Shown piece after piece: positions 30,829 through 42,574 of a stretch of 64,000 nucleotides of DNA; the stretch's first letter is position 1; each line of letters starts with the position of its first letter. Under the pieces are notes generated by a model that was not told where the DNA came from, made no database searches, and worked only from the letters and a program-made list of their open reading frames with translations. Position numbers and translations under genes: made by a program. Source of the stretch: Gadus chalcogrammus (lineage: Eukaryota > Chordata > Actinopteri > Gadiformes > Gadidae); assembly GCF_026213295.1 (NCBI RefSeq), contig NC_079419.1:25762111-25826110 (forward strand), given 5' to 3'.

Positions 30829-33192
30829 TCACAGCAGCACAATGCGCCTGTTGTTGTGGTTCACGGCAAAGGCATCAACGATTGCATCCGCATCCAGTGA
30901 TCTTGCACTTGCAGCGTTGATGGATAGTAAAGCCAGGTCACTGTTTCTAGAATCTCCTGAACTATTCCTCAAATAATTTTTGACTCGTGCGAGACAAGAA
31001 AAGCTTCTTTCACAAGCTGCAGATGACACTGGGACTGTCAGAGATATGCATAAGAGTTTGTTGAAGTCACAGAAGGAGTCCTTGTATGGCTGGAGCAGGG
31101 CCAAAAATTCTTGTGTAGTGCCCACAGAGTGTCCTTGCTGTCCTTTAGTTGTGAGCAGGCGGCGTATCTGGTGCAGTTCGGCAGTCAGGTCGTCATGTGT
31201 AACCCCATAATGCTGAGCCATTGGCCACAACAAAGTCATGTTGAGAAATGATTTGTGCTTTGGGTTCAGGGCACATGTCCCCTGTAGAACGCCACAGGTT
31301 TCTGCAGAAAAACGCCTTCCCAGCTCATTGATCAGTTCATCAAGGACATTGTAGTAACAATGTCTCCTGATATCTTGCAGTGAGGTAAGTGGTTGCCGTT
31401 GCCCTGTCTGTGTCTCAATGATGAATTCCTGGAGATGACCAGGAGGCTGTCTTGAACGTGGCTCCTCTCTGAGCTGGGTGTTGATGCCCGTCTTGGCACA
31501 CAGGGCCTGTGCTTTGTCAGATATGTCTGCTAACGATGTCTCATTTCGCTTTTCTGACAGGGATGCTGAGACAGACTCGACCAGGTCCAGAGCTGATGAA
31601 TAATCCAGATTTGGGGACTGTAGTGTGTCAGACAGAAATTTGGTGCTACGAAATACATCCTCAAACAGAGTGAGCTGCAGGACGAACTGCCCATCTAACA
31701 GTGCCATTATGAACTTGGCTTTTGTCCTCAATCGAGCCCCCTGCTGGCTTATCAAGGCTTGAAGTGTTGCGTGGATGGCAGGCAGGGTTTTTTTTATTGC
31801 CAGAAGTGCGGTATATTGGCACGCCCACCTCGTCTCAGATAGAGATTTCAATTCCAGCGGTGGCTTAAGTGGCTCCAATTCTTTTTGTTTCTGCAGAAAC
31901 ACATTGTGCACAATAGAACTGGAAAAAAAATTGTGCAGGATTTGCACAGATGCAAAAAAATCTGCAGCTGTTTGTATTTTGCCTACACAGTCTGTTAAAA
32001 CTAAATTTAACCTGTGTGCATGGCAGTGTACGTAGAGAGCCTGGGGGACCTCTCTTCGGAATCGCTCTTGCACACCGCTGTTGGCACCAGACATAACGGC
32101 GGCGCCGTCGTAGCACTGGGCTATGCACTGTTTGTAATTGATGTTGCACTTAGTTAGTGTATTTTTGATTAGAGCTAGCAATGATTCAGCGTCCAAACCA
32201 TCTGCTGGTGTGAAGTGAAGGAAGTCCTCACGGACTCCATCCCCTCGCAAGTAGCGGACCACTACTGACACCTGTTCCTTCTTACTAACATCCCTACTCT
32301 CATCCACCAGAAGCGCAAACATCCCTGCGTCTCGCACATCACTACTGATTTGGTCTCGTAACATTTTGGCCATTAATGCGATTACTTCGTCCTGGACGGT
32401 GTGATGAGTGTATTTGGCGTTCTGTGCACAATTTGCCATTTTCTCAGCCACAGTGGTGTTGAACTTGCTGACTGAATGGAGAAATTCCAAAAAATTACCT
32501 CTGTTTGAGGACTCTTCTCCCTCCCGATGTCCGCGTAGAGCGATCCCTTGACAAGCGGTGTAACGCAGGGCCTCGACAATAGCCTTCATATACTCTCTGT
32601 TCTCTCTCACTGCCTTAGAATGGCCCTCGTCCAGCGCATTGCAGATCCTGGAGCCAGCATCTCTCCTGATTTTAAATTCCGCCCATGCCGCCATAGCATA
32701 CCTGTGCACAGTGGACACATTGTGGGTTTGGAGTGTTTTCTGTGCCTTCACCCATGTGCTGAACCCATTCACGGTAAAGGCTGTTTCCTGGTGGACTCCA
32801 CCCCTCCGCCCGAAGTGCCTGCATGCGTAACAATACATAGAATCTTTGATTGTTGAATACTCAACCCACGAATACTGTTGATACCATCCTGGGTTAAAGG
32901 CGCGCATCTGAGAGCTGTATTTTTTCTTTGGATATGATCCCAGCACAGGACGACGTAGGTCGTCACCCGGAGTCTGGCTTAGATCCTCTGGTGGTAGTGC
33001 ACTGCCACTGGTAGAACTAGCTGGGCTAGCTTGTACGATTGGTCTGGGCTGCTCCTCAGCATTTACCCCCTCCGAACAACTGCCAAGTCCACCCTCAGCC
33101 TCGCCAATGCCATCGCGAGTCGTGTTTGAATTTGATTTCTTTCGAAATAGTAAAAACTTTTCCATTTTCTTTAAGCGCCAACGAGCCGGCAA
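30829..33192 (-). CDS. hAT transposase (ZMYM1/DUF4371-like), uninterrupted
   Basis: It catalyses cut-and-paste transposition in the nucleus. The frame has 787 codons; translation probably starts at the second Met (33165, MEKFLLFRKKSN), which leads into a basic stretch as in relatives, giving 778 residues. Domains (numbering from the first Met): disordered Ser/Pro-rich 20-85; TTF-type zinc finger 86-128 (GWYQQYSWVEY ... MYCYACRHFG); RNase H-like catalytic core with FALLVDESRDVS (Asp297) and QCYDGAAVMSG (Asp362), then YVHCHAHRLNLVL (386-399); the insertion domain; and the C-terminal dimerisation region SSAACERSFSCLARVKNYLR (Glu728, the presumed third acid). No stop or frameshift. It lies inside a TIR/TSD-bounded element. 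Similar proteins have been domesticated repeatedly, but here the terminal repeats show that it is still a transposon gene. Confidence 0.93.
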   Translation of the reverse strand: MPARWRLKKMEKFLLFRKKSNSNTTRDGIGEAEGGLGSCSEGVNAEEQPRPIVQASPASSTSGSALPPEDLSQTPGDDLRRPVLGSYPKKKYSSQMRAFNPGWYQQYSWVEYSTIKDSMYCYACRHFGRRGGVHQETAFTVNGFSTWVKAQKTLQTHNVSTVHRYAMAAWAEFKIRRDAGSRICNALDEGHSKAVRENREYMKAIVEALRYTACQGIALRGHREGEESSNRGNFLEFLHSVSKFNTTVAEKMANCAQNAKYTHHTVQDEVIALMAKMLRDQISSDVRDAGMFALLVDESRDVSKKEQVSVVVRYLRGDGVREDFLHFTPADGLDAESLLALIKNTLTKCNINYKQCIAQCYDGAAVMSGANSGVQERFRREVPQALYVHCHAHRLNLVLTDCVGKIQTAADFFASVQILHNFFSSSIVHNVFLQKQKELEPLKPPLELKSLSETRWACQYTALLAIKKTLPAIHATLQALISQQGARLRTKAKFIMALLDGQFVLQLTLFEDVFRSTKFLSDTLQSPNLDYSSALDLVESVSASLSEKRNETSLADISDKAQALCAKTGINTQLREEPRSRQPPGHLQEFIIETQTGQRQPLTSLQDIRRHCYYNVLDELINELGRRFSAETCGVLQGTCALNPKHKSFLNMTLLWPMAQHYGVTHDDLTAELHQIRRLLTTKGQQGHSVGTTQEFLALLQPYKDSFCDFNKLLCISLTVPVSSAACERSFSCLARVKNYLRNSSGDSRNSDLALLSINAASARSLDADAIVDAFAVNHNNRRIVLL

Positions 33193-33708
33193 CGAACATC
33201 TCTGACTGACTGATAATCTCGCCGCGAGATGTCCGCATATTTGAAATGTTATTTATTTTTCGTAAGACTATGCTATTAATGAAATTATTGTTTCATGTAC
33301 ATTAAATAATAATTAATTAATATTGTACATATTGCTTGGGATAGTTTGTGTTAATTGTGCGTATGTTTTTTTTTTAATCTGTTCATGTCACTTACAGAGT
33401 GTGCGCATGCCCAACGCTCGGGAACTGGATTTGAACGACAGTCACGGCCCTGAAATTTTGACGCTACTCACTTATGCACTTAATCTGGTGATTCATATGA
33501 CAGGATTGGTCGGTATGGTGACGGGTACCGCATTCGGCCATAGGTTTAGTTGAACTTATTTAATACCATTTTACGGAAAATGGCATTATTTCAAATATGT
33601 TGTTTGAGTTTGTCAAAAAATCAGGGGTTGCTCTGGGGTTTCTGAGTAATTGCTTGGGGTTGCTATAGCAACGGCAAGCAACCGCTTGGCGCCGCCCCTG
33701 CCCACACC

Positions 33709-34199
33709 CCATATAAACTGTTTTCTTACCTGTGTTCGAGAGATGCTTCATGAACCGCCTCCAGAACACAAGCTTGTTTACCTTGTATTTGTTGGAATAA
33801 ACCACTTTTTATTTACCACTCCGAGTCATACCTAACACGAGATGACCATACCGCATAGGATCAAATTCGTTTTTCATCACTTTGTCCCATAGTTTTTGCT
33901 GTCTGCCTTGCCATAGTCTGTCCACAGAGCTTCCATCAGTCTGCTTTTCGCTTTTGAATTCAGTTGAACTAGGTAATTTAATTTTAATTGTATTAACCCA
34001 CCTCCTTCGTGTAGGAAGCCCTCTTCTCTTCTACTTTCGTGTTTATTGGCGGTTTGCAGACCGATACTGTTTGGTTTGGAGCTTTGATGGAGGTTATACG
34101 TTATAAACTATGCATAAGAACAAAAGTAAATAAACAAAATCATATAAATAGAAAACAACAGAGAAGATAACAAACCCTAAATAAATAAATGATTTTTTT
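33709..34199. other. Sequence without a recognised gene
   Basis: Between the hAT and the LINE remnant. gaataaacc at about 33794 and AT-rich text around 34120-34190 are the only notable features; no coding or terminal repeat signal. Confidence 0.45.
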
Positions 34200-36048
34200 T
34201 TAATTTTTTTTTTTAATTATAGTCTCAAATAAACCTGTTGCTTTTAGGTAGGTCATTAAATGTTTCCATGCTGGTGGTCTGAGTGTGTAAAAGGAGAGTA
34301 AACCCTCTACGGTCAAGCTAGTTTGACCGAAAGCTTTAACATTTTCCAACAGCTCCTCTCTCCAAATTGTATGCTTCCCATTGCAGTAAAACATGCTCCA
34401 CTGTTTCTCTTCCATTACATTTTGGACAGATCCCTGTTTCATGTTTGCCGATGATGTTCATATTGTGGTTAAGACATGTGTTCCCTATGCGTAGTCTTGT
34501 GATGATAACCTCACATCTTCTGTTCCAGTATCCCTGTCTCCTTGTTACCACCTGCCTCTGAATCCTATGCAGGAACCAACCCTTATTTTCCCAATCCCAT
34601 TGTTGCCACACCTTGTTGATTTCTGATTTCATTATTGTTTTAACTTCAGATTTACTTCATGGAACACCCAGCTGTATCCTGTTTCAGTGCCTTTTTAGCC
34701 AACATGTTGAGAACCTCATTGCCTTCTACTTCAGCATGGGATGGGACCCATAAAAAGCTCACCGTTATTTGCATTTGTTCTATTTAAAACAAACTTTGAA
34801 GAACCTCATAAACTAGATCAGGCCTACAGGAAGATTTGCCATTTGAAATGCTGATTAGAGCTTCCATTGAGTCTGAGCAAACGATGTATCTACTTAACCG
34901 TCCCTCTTCTATCCACCAGAGTCCCAATAAAATGGCTAACAGCTCCACTGTGAATACTGCTAAAAGATCTTATGTTCTTTTGATAATTGATACATTAAAC
35001 TGTGGTATGTGTACTGCTGCCCTGTCTTACCTGTGTCTGGATCTTTTGACCCATCTGTAAAAATTTGAATTGATCCATTATACTTATCACTTATATACTG
35101 TTGTATCAAACTATTCATCCCTCCAAATTCATTACATTGTTTTGATTTCTTAAGCATTTCAAGATCTACTGTAGGTATGGGGAAAAGCCAAGGGGGAGTT
35201 GCTGGCAGTGGTATTGTACAGCTGTGTGTTGAATTGGATAACCCTAACTTCCTGGAAGAGCTATCTCCTTCCCCTCCAAAACTATTTAACTTTGTACGCC
35301 CATGCTCCCATCATGGCTCTTGAACTGATTTGGTTGGATGAGCCTGTGTGTGTCCTTGCAAATTAGTCCAGTATACCATGGATAACTGCATACGCCTCAA
35401 AGATAATGGTAATTCTCCAACCTCCACCCGTAGAGCTGGAACTGATGAAGTCTTGAATGCCCCACAACACAGCCGGATGGCCTGTGCCTGTATTACATCA
35501 CATTTGGCAAGTTTTGATTTTGCAGCTGAACTATATGCAATACATGCATAGTCTAATGCTGATCTGATTTTGGCAGTGTAAATTTGCTTAAGGGAATTCA
35601 TACTAGCGACCAGCTACTTCCAGCTAAGCACCTCATTACATTGATTACCTCTTTGCATCTCATCACTCCTCTCTGGATATGTTCTCCAAAGGACAGCTTA
35701 CTATCCATCCAGACTCCCAGAAACCGAATTACTTGTACTTGCTTAACCATTTGTCTATAGAGTGCAATTTGCAAGGTTGGATTTTCCCTCTTCCTGGAAA
35801 AACATATCACTTGAGTCTCCTCAACTGAGAAACGGAAGCCCCACCTATTTCCCCATTTCTCTACTGTGCTTACAGCTGCCTGTAGCTTCTTTCAGCAAAC
35901 GTACCATTGCAGATTTTAACCCACAACGCCCCATCATCTGCATACAGAGAGCTTCCAAGACTAGCATCAACCTCTGAGAAAATGTCGTTAATCATAATAC
36001 TAAAGAGTAATGGACTGCCCACCCTCACTTCAATAGTTCTATCCTTAA
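34200..36048 (-). pseudogene. I-type LINE remnant: RT, thumb and RNase H
   Basis: Read from 36048 to 34200: TIEVRVGSPLLFSIMINDIF followed by SLYADDGALWV (RT palm with an intact YADD, about 35960-35920), FLGVWMDSKLSFGEHI (about 35710), AKIRSALDYACIAYSSAAKS (about 35560), SIQIFTDGSKDPDTGKTG (RNase H, first Asp, about 35060), and RLRIGNTCLN with GICPKCNGRETVEHVLL (about 34490-34410). An RNase H domain downstream of RT places it in the I/Nimb-type group rather than L2. The frame is broken many times and the endonuclease end is missing beyond the TTAA element at 36049. Confidence 0.75.
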
Positions 36049-36414
36049 AGGAGCATTTCACCGGTGGAGGCGTGAATATGTATTGAAATTGGGTCCTATA
36101 TGTAGTATAAAATAAAATTCTAATTTGGTGCCGTCTTGACCGAGAAAAGGCAGAAAGTGACTTTTTGGCGCTTGTGAATTGAAGACAACAACTCCCACCA
36201 TGCACCACGATGCACAGCTTCGCTGGGCACTCCCGCTGATCTAGATCTCTGCCTATCGGACACCTCGCTGTTCCATCTACCAAGCTGATACCGCAAGACT
36301 GCTTGAAAATCACTTCACACAACATTTCTAGTGAAGAGTATTAGTTGGTGAACTCAGTGAATTAGTCCTCGTTTGTATTTCTTTCGAAATGTTGACATTT
36401 TGCATGGTGCCATC
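36049..36414. repeat. TTAA-type MITE, left end only
   Basis: aggagcatttcaccggtgga at 36049 follows TTAA (36045-36048) inside the LINE RT frame, matching the layout of the other TTAA elements here. The right end was not found before the hAT at 36423, so it may be truncated. There is no coding sequence. Confidence 0.55.
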
Positions 36415-36422
36415 TTCCTTGT

Positions 36423-37637
36423 CAGTGGCGTATTTGCATTACGGGCCAGTGGGGCACGGCCCCACCAGAGAACGCTGCCGTGCAGGGCACGATTATACTT
36501 TTCTTTTTTTTTTCAAAAATGTCATTGAGCATAAGTTAATCATACATTAATTGTTAATAATTAATTACATGTCCGCAGTTTTAATTTGATGAACACAATT
36601 GTTGTAGTGTAGTAGAGGTGTGTGAAATAGTTTGTTGCTCCGTCTCGTCTGTTCCGCTCGGTGGGGCCCAGCTGAGATGGCCCTCTCTGCTGCAGTGTAG
36701 AAAACTGGTGCTGTTGCGCGAGCAAGCGCGTGCGCAGCGCCCGCTTCTGTTTCGGCGGTGGGGCCAGAAGTTTAGGGCCCCAAAGCTCTTCTCATTGGCT
36801 GATTTGTAGAAAGGGCGGGGTTTACGGCGGGAGCCGATCAGATCTTGCTAGCTAGCTAACGTAGTTACTGTTACAGTTACAGTTACTGTTACAGTAAATA
36901 ACAACAAATGGACGCTTCATTCATTAAATGATGAATCGTGTTGAGTATCTGTCTCATGTGAGATTTAGCACTTGAACAGAAGTTGGAGATAAAACGTTTG
37001 GGACCACATCGCCCGACGGATTTAATCATTATTCAAGAGGGAAAGGACAAGAATAGATCGTTCAACCAGGAGTGGTTCAAGCGGAAAAAAATGCTTGTGT
37101 TTAACCTCAGCCACACAAAGGAGACCAGACAGCACTGTCCTTAAAGCACAGGTAATTACCATCTTCGCCCAAACTTACTTAAATTTTCACCCAGGATTAT
37201 CCAGGTCTGAATAGGCAACCACTCTATCAGGCTAGATTCATTGTTAATTGTACAGTATGGTGGCCTGCAAACTTAATACAACTTAAACCCCTACTTCTTA
37301 TTTTTTTGGTATATTGTGAGTGGTGGCTTTGTATATTGATTGCTGTGTAAAGGGTGTGTGCCGTTGTGTTTTTATTGTTGCCACGTTGTTGTTTTCTTGA
37401 GTTTTGATATTGTGAGATCTTGAACGCTGCCATTTGGTGGTGCTATTGCTATAATAGCCTAATATATGTCGTCAGATTCGCGTTTGAGTGATGGCATTAT
37501 TCAGCTGTAATTTTGGTCCCCTCTGTCACTTGCTACTGTTTTTGTTGTGATGGTAGTAATATGTGGTATTTCTGGATTGCGTTATAATATTTTCCTGCAT
37601 GGGCCCCACCAGAGTTTCCAAACCAAAATCGCCACTG
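36423..37637 (+). mobile_element. hAT element derivative, 1215 bp, 8-bp TSD with one mismatch
   Basis: cagtggcgtatttg (36423) is mirrored by aaaatcgccactg (37637). The flanks are ttccttgt (36415-36422) and atccttgt (37638-37645). At about 36985-37140 it keeps a short frame with GPHRPTDLIIIQEGKD and NRSFNQEWFKRKK, resembling the segment just before the TTF finger in hAT transposases; it ends in a stop. No catalytic part remains. Confidence 0.82.
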
Positions 37638-37794
37638 ATCCTTGTCAGATCCTGTACCTTCCGCCATTGTATTTCAGTTTTATCAACAGCCTCTGTTAGC
37701 TTAGCTTCAGATGCTGTGGATGTTAGTTTCTGCTGGTGAAGTCCCACCCACTGGCACTGCTCTAATAGGTCTGTAGCGTCAGTGGGTCCCACCC

Positions 37795-39414
37795 CAGGGC
37801 TGTAGTGGTCAAATTAGAGGTGGGTAAACTGTGAATTTTTTGATCAGACCGACCTCGACACAACGCAACGCAAAGTGTTGCGACTCTGTAAGGCTAGCCT
37901 GGCTATATTCCATTATGTTATCAATTAAAGTCATATTAAATCAATCAATGACAGTCAATGAATGTGTTTGTAGTTTATTCAAGTTATTCAAATTTCAACA
38001 GTAAAGAAAAGTATGTGTAGATTAAGAACTATCTATCTATGGCATGTGTGTGTATTAGTATGCATGCTTTTCACAGTAGTACCCAGAGGGCCTCCTTGTC
38101 CTCCATGTCAGGTCCTGCCTTGCAGGGGCGTGTTCTGGAGTTCATGGCTCCCCTTTGCTTCACCAGCCAGGACTTCACATACGTGTTGGATTGAACTTTG
38201 TGGTGGCTGAGTGGTGGGCCATTCAGTTGAATAAACATCAAGGACGACACTGTGACCAAGTGCAGACTGCATCTCAGGGGGCACACTATGATGTTCATTA
38301 AGCTGAACCCCCTCTCACACTCAGCAGTGCTAACTGGAATGAGATGGTCGATATTCAGGAGTGTTGCAAGGTTTTCTGGAATGATGCTTGAGTTATCCTT
38401 AAAATCCCTATAGCCTTCAAGAATTTTTCTGTTATCAAGTCTGAACCTTTGGGCAAGTTGTTTCAACTTGGATTCCCCATACTGCTCCTCTAGGGAACAG
38501 GCCAGTTTGCTGGGAAAATAACTTTAAATAAAATAAATAATAAAATAAAAATATTTATAAATATTTATATTATTATTAATATTATTGGTTTAACCGCCAA
38601 CCGCCCGAATTTAATTAAAATATATTTTTTTGTCGCGTCATCCGCCCGATCCACGGTTCAGCCGCGGAGTCCACGGCTGCAACTGCCAACCTCGCATCTC
38701 CAAATTGAGGCTTAACATAGCGACCAAGCTATAGCGAAGTTGATACGTCGAAACCGGAGTTTAATATGGATAGTAAAACTCTGACTGACTTTCACTCATT
38801 TTGACGTGGGCAGTACACGGATAGCATGACTACGCATTGGCCAATCTGAATGCTCGTAGTCACTTAATAGTTCGTCAAGTAAAATTGATTTATAAATCAC
38901 AAAAACAACTCATGTGAATTGATCATCTTCAGTCTTACTTTGTACTTGAGGCCTTGTTCGGGCATCTGTTGGAGTGGGAGCACTCGAAGGTCTCTTCAAA
39001 AATCGCCTGATATCCATGGCTAATTAATGACAGGTAGGCAGGCATGATAATCCACAACGCGCAGGGCCATGTGTTTACATACTTCCTGTTTACATATTTT
39101 CCTGGATCCTGATTGGTGTCGCTGCCGCAGCCGCAAGGCACTGATTGGAGGGTCACAGACCATAATAGCATAGGCCTACAGCGAAGATGAAAATGATTCA
39201 GATTACAGCGTTTATTTGTTCAACAATTTGAAACCTTGTCTTAGGTTTTTTTAAATGATGCTAAATTTATTTCCGATTATTCCAACGGCAGAATACAAGG
39301 CACAGGGAACTTTGAGGTGCGTAAACGCTATTTAGAGGTGTGTAAACGCTATTACCTAAATTCCAGAGGTGCGTAAACGGCGTTTACGTGCGTTTACCCT
39401 CCACTACAGCCCTG
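37795..39414 (-). mobile_element. hAT element derivative, 1620 bp
   Basis: cagggctgtagtgg at 37795 is mirrored by ccactacagccctg ending at 39414, and both ends carry gtaaac motifs just inside. It holds a transposase 3' end at 38071-38466. The expected 8-bp direct repeat is absent: the flanks instead continue the inverted repeat (ggtcccaccc against gggtgggacc). Confidence 0.75.
38071..38466 (-). pseudogene. hAT transposase C-terminal dimerisation region
   Basis: The frame has LATLLNIDHLIPVSTAECER directly followed by GFSLMNIIV and later VSSLMFIQLNGPPL, which is the hAT family dimerisation segment with the conserved (A/S)xCER. Upstream catalytic sequence is missing, so this is a deletion derivative. 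The nearest relatives that I know are KIAA1586-like transposases of fish. Confidence 0.75.
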
Positions 39415-39480
39415 GGTGGGACCATGGGTGGGACTAGTGCTTGTAGTCCTACGAGAATCCTCCCCTCTTACACTTCCTAT

Positions 39481-39801
39481 TGTGACGCCCCGCTCTGTTC
39501 CTTGAGCGCTAGGCCTATTCCTCCCTCTGCCTGTAGGAGGAGCTTGAGTGTTCCCGGCCTAACGACAGGATTGCACGCAGCCGTGTTCTGGCTGCCGGGT
39601 ATAAAGGCAGTGTCCTGTGGCCCAATGCTCTCTCTCTCTAGACGCGGTTTGACGGCTGGATGCAGCGGTCGCAATGTATTCTCTGCGCCCGTGTGTATTT
39701 ATGGAAACTGCCTGTCAATAAACATCATTATTGTATTGAGCGTTACCCGACGGTGTCTGTTTCCCTATGTTCGACGCCTTTGAGCCAAGGCGTTCATGAC
39801 A
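39481..39801 (+). repeat. Solo Gypsy-type LTR, 321 bp, TSD CTAT
   Basis: It starts tgtgacgccccgctctgttc and ends cgttcatgaca, and it is the reverse complement counterpart of the LTR at 8804-9172. The flanks are ctat at 39477-39480 and 39802-39805. It contains tataaa (about 39600) and caataaacatc (about 39716-39726), the likely promoter and polyadenylation signals. Direct joining of one LTR to matching flanks means that LTR-LTR recombination removed the body. Confidence 0.92.
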
Positions 39802-39975
39802 CTATTTACTTCTACGCAAAAATCGTCATAATGCGTCATCTTAAACAGGAAGTGTTGGAGATCGATATGGATCTCCAGTCCATGGACATAATAAAGGATG
39901 GACCACGGACTGGAAAATGGCCGCCCATTCATTCCTATACAAACTGCTCAGTGGCGCAGGGTAACATCAGAGAAT

Positions 39976-40516
39976 AGCTGTGTTCGAAATCGTTCCCTAT
40001 CATGGATGTAGTGCACTAAATAGGGTGCACGCCATTTTGTAGGGTGTTCGAAATCTCAGTGGTCTACTATATAGGGCACTATATAGTGGACTTAAAATAG
40101 GGTACATACGATGTTCCCTATGTTACTCCCGTATACCACAATGCAATGCGGCTGTGTTTTTCCGGAGGAGAAGAAGAAGCTGAATAACCGCGAAAACTAA
40201 TACATTTAATGATGGAGTCTCCGGCTTTCGTTTAGAAATGTCAACAATTTATTTGGGATTTAACATAGAATATTTAACATTCAACATCAATACAACCTCC
40301 AGCTTTCCTCGTGAGTGCCTGGTATGTTTACATGATGTGGGCGCATCTGTCTGCGTCACACAAATACCCGGCGCATTTACTGACGCAAATGACGTTTAGA
40401 AATGTTCAGCGTAGTGTCCGAATTCTCGTTCCCTATTCCCTATATAGTGCACTAAATCATATACACTATATAGGGAATAGGGAACGAGTGTATTGGGAAC
40501 GATTTCGAACACAGCT
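39976..40516. mobile_element. MITE with 22-bp terminal inverted repeats, 541 bp
   Basis: agctgtgttcgaaatcgttccc (39976) is mirrored by gggaacgatttcgaacacagct (40516). The flanks share aat (39973-39975, 40517-40519). Subterminal phrases such as ctatatagggaatagggaac repeat in both directions. The superfamily is unclear. Confidence 0.85.
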
Positions 40517-42570
40517 AATGTCTAATATGAGGAGAACTAGCACTCGCGGGTTAGTTCCGGTTTTCTGGACTGGTTGCAGTAATAATCTTTGACCACGCGG
40601 GGCGCTCGTAGGCGAGTCCAGAATGAATGGGAGCCAACGGGGTTTTATCCTCAGAATCCACTTTTCTCACAATGTAATTTTTTGTCAAGTAATTTTAAAG
40701 TTGCTATCAAAGGGTGGGGCTAAGATAATAAACTCAGCTGAATACTGCATTTTTTAAGGTCACGCATCTGTTCTAAAAAGGCGTTAAAAACATGCGATGA
40801 CGTCACACACTGTAATACTGTCAGAGGTACTGCTTTACGGCAGTTTCTAAAGCACTTCCCTTTTCCCGCAACGATAACACCAGCTGTTGGAGGTAAGGCT
40901 TTTTTTTGCTTAATACCCTAGTTACAGAGTTTTAGTGAGCTAATGTAAAAAAAAGAAATGCGCGAATGTTTTACATATGTATGTTACTTACAGAGAGTGT
41001 TTTTTCTAATCCTCACTAGTGCCGATGATAAAGTTTTTTTTTTTAGTAACGATTATGAGCCATTTCTTTCTCCTAAAATAGAAACCTGGATTAGAATCAT
41101 AATTTTAAGACTGCATCAATTTAGTTTACATCAGTAAACAATCTGCTAGAGAGCAGTGTTCTGTTGTTCTCCTCATGCCTCTTCCTTTCTTGATCTCTAC
41201 AGTCGGACCTTGATGCTGTGACAACAGACAAGTCTTCTTCCTCTGTCCTTTTCCCCTGCCTCTGTTCAGCATGTTCAGTGTTGTTAAATCATTTCTCTTT
41301 TTTTTTATTAGTTACTGTTCTTATTGTGTTCTTGTTAGTGTGATGTTTGAATAAACTTGCAATGTTGGTATAATGTTTGTATAATTACTGTTATACAACT
41401 GTTACTGTTTCAATGTGACCCAGACAATATTTCTCATTTAACAAACATGTAGCTTATAATGTGTTGCGTGGCAGAGCAATTATATTCAATGGCTTAAAAC
41501 AAACCCATCTGTAAAGATCAGTGAATGCATAGAAATCAATGACAAGTGGTGTAGATGGTTTTCCCTCTGTGCAAGGTCATTAGCCCAAGTCCTACAAAAA
41601 AATAACGACTGTAATAGCAGATGTTGAAGTTGTTAAATCGTTAACTAACCATGTGATTGGAACAATCGGTTAAGGTAAGTTAAGTGCTTGAGTCTCGACA
41701 CTTTAGAGAATGTCTAGCGCGCAACTTGAATAAGCCATGTGCGATATTACTCGGGCTCCAGCGCAACTTTCCTTACCAGGTGAAGCCTCAGGTAGCCTAG
41801 GACCATTCATACAGGAGCAAGCAAGAACGTTACCTTTTTCTGTCCTTGGGAAACGAAAAGACGGACAATCCGTTTCCACTGTAAGTGCAGTTTATCATTG
41901 CACATTTACGAGGCATTTCTTTTTTAAACTATCTTTATTTTCGAAAAATAGACAATGACAGATTAAATGATATTGAGCGGGATATTGACTGTATTATTTA
42001 AGGCGGTCATACCGTACCTACCATGTATATAACACATTGAACATTGAACACAAGAAATGGAAGAAATTCCATTTATGCCCATGTACTTTCACCATACATA
42101 CTATCTAAAAAATAAAAGGGCCTGCAGGAAAATATAAATACAGTACGCAAAAATTTAGTTAACACGTTTCTGATTGCTCTTCAGCTTCAGATGCCGTCAA
42201 GAGGGGTCTCTGGTCGTAATCAGTCGCAAGTCCGCCCCTGACCAATCAGCATTCATTAGCAGAATGCTAGCGTGCATGGCCAACAACGGCCCAAACTGTA
42301 AGAAATCGAAAGGACATAAGTACTCACTCATTTGACTTTTGAACAATAATCTATATTGAACTTGCGGAATCTACAATAAAATTTGCGATATTTCAACGAC
42401 AAGCAGGTGAAAGAGGCATAATTAGCCGTTTAGCCCCATAGACTCCCATTCAATCTGGACTCGCCCGCGATCACCCCCAGTGGATGTCTCATGGAACTAC
42501 AACCGAAATCGGTACAATGGGGGCGTATAGGGAGTGCCCAGGCTCTTCGTAGACGGGCTCTGGTAACATA
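40517..42570. repeat. Unassigned sequence with inverted edge motifs
   Basis: There is no certain gene. Near the edges, ggcgagtccagaatgaatgggag (40610-40632) is mirrored by ctcccattcaatctggactcgcc (about 42447-42469), so the 1.9 kb between may be one DNA element. Inside, 41170-41360 looks like a transcript end (ttgatctctacag acceptor-like, gaataaacttg at 41349). A short frame, MCDITRAPAQLSLPGEASGS, opens at 41737. I cannot name a family. Confidence 0.4.
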
Positions 42571-42574
42571 CAGG

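Larger units (their letters stand above)
28934..33700 (-). mobile_element. Complete hAT element, 4767 bp, perfect 8-bp TSD CCCACACC
   Basis: cagtggcggcgcca starts at 28934 and tggcgccgcccctg ends at 33700, with identical cccacacc at 28926-28933 and 33701-33708. One uninterrupted transposase frame lies on the minus strand (30829-33192). The rest is non-coding: an 1.9-kb 3' part (28934-30828) with a TGAG/GTCA microsatellite and several AT-rich runs, and a 5' part (33193-33700) with the promoter region. Intact ends, TSD and coding frame mean a young insertion and a possible autonomous element. Confidence 0.95.

Noticed and set aside
36618..36809. Short plus-strand frame in the 36423-37637 hAT
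   Set aside because: GC-rich subterminal region with no conserved residues.
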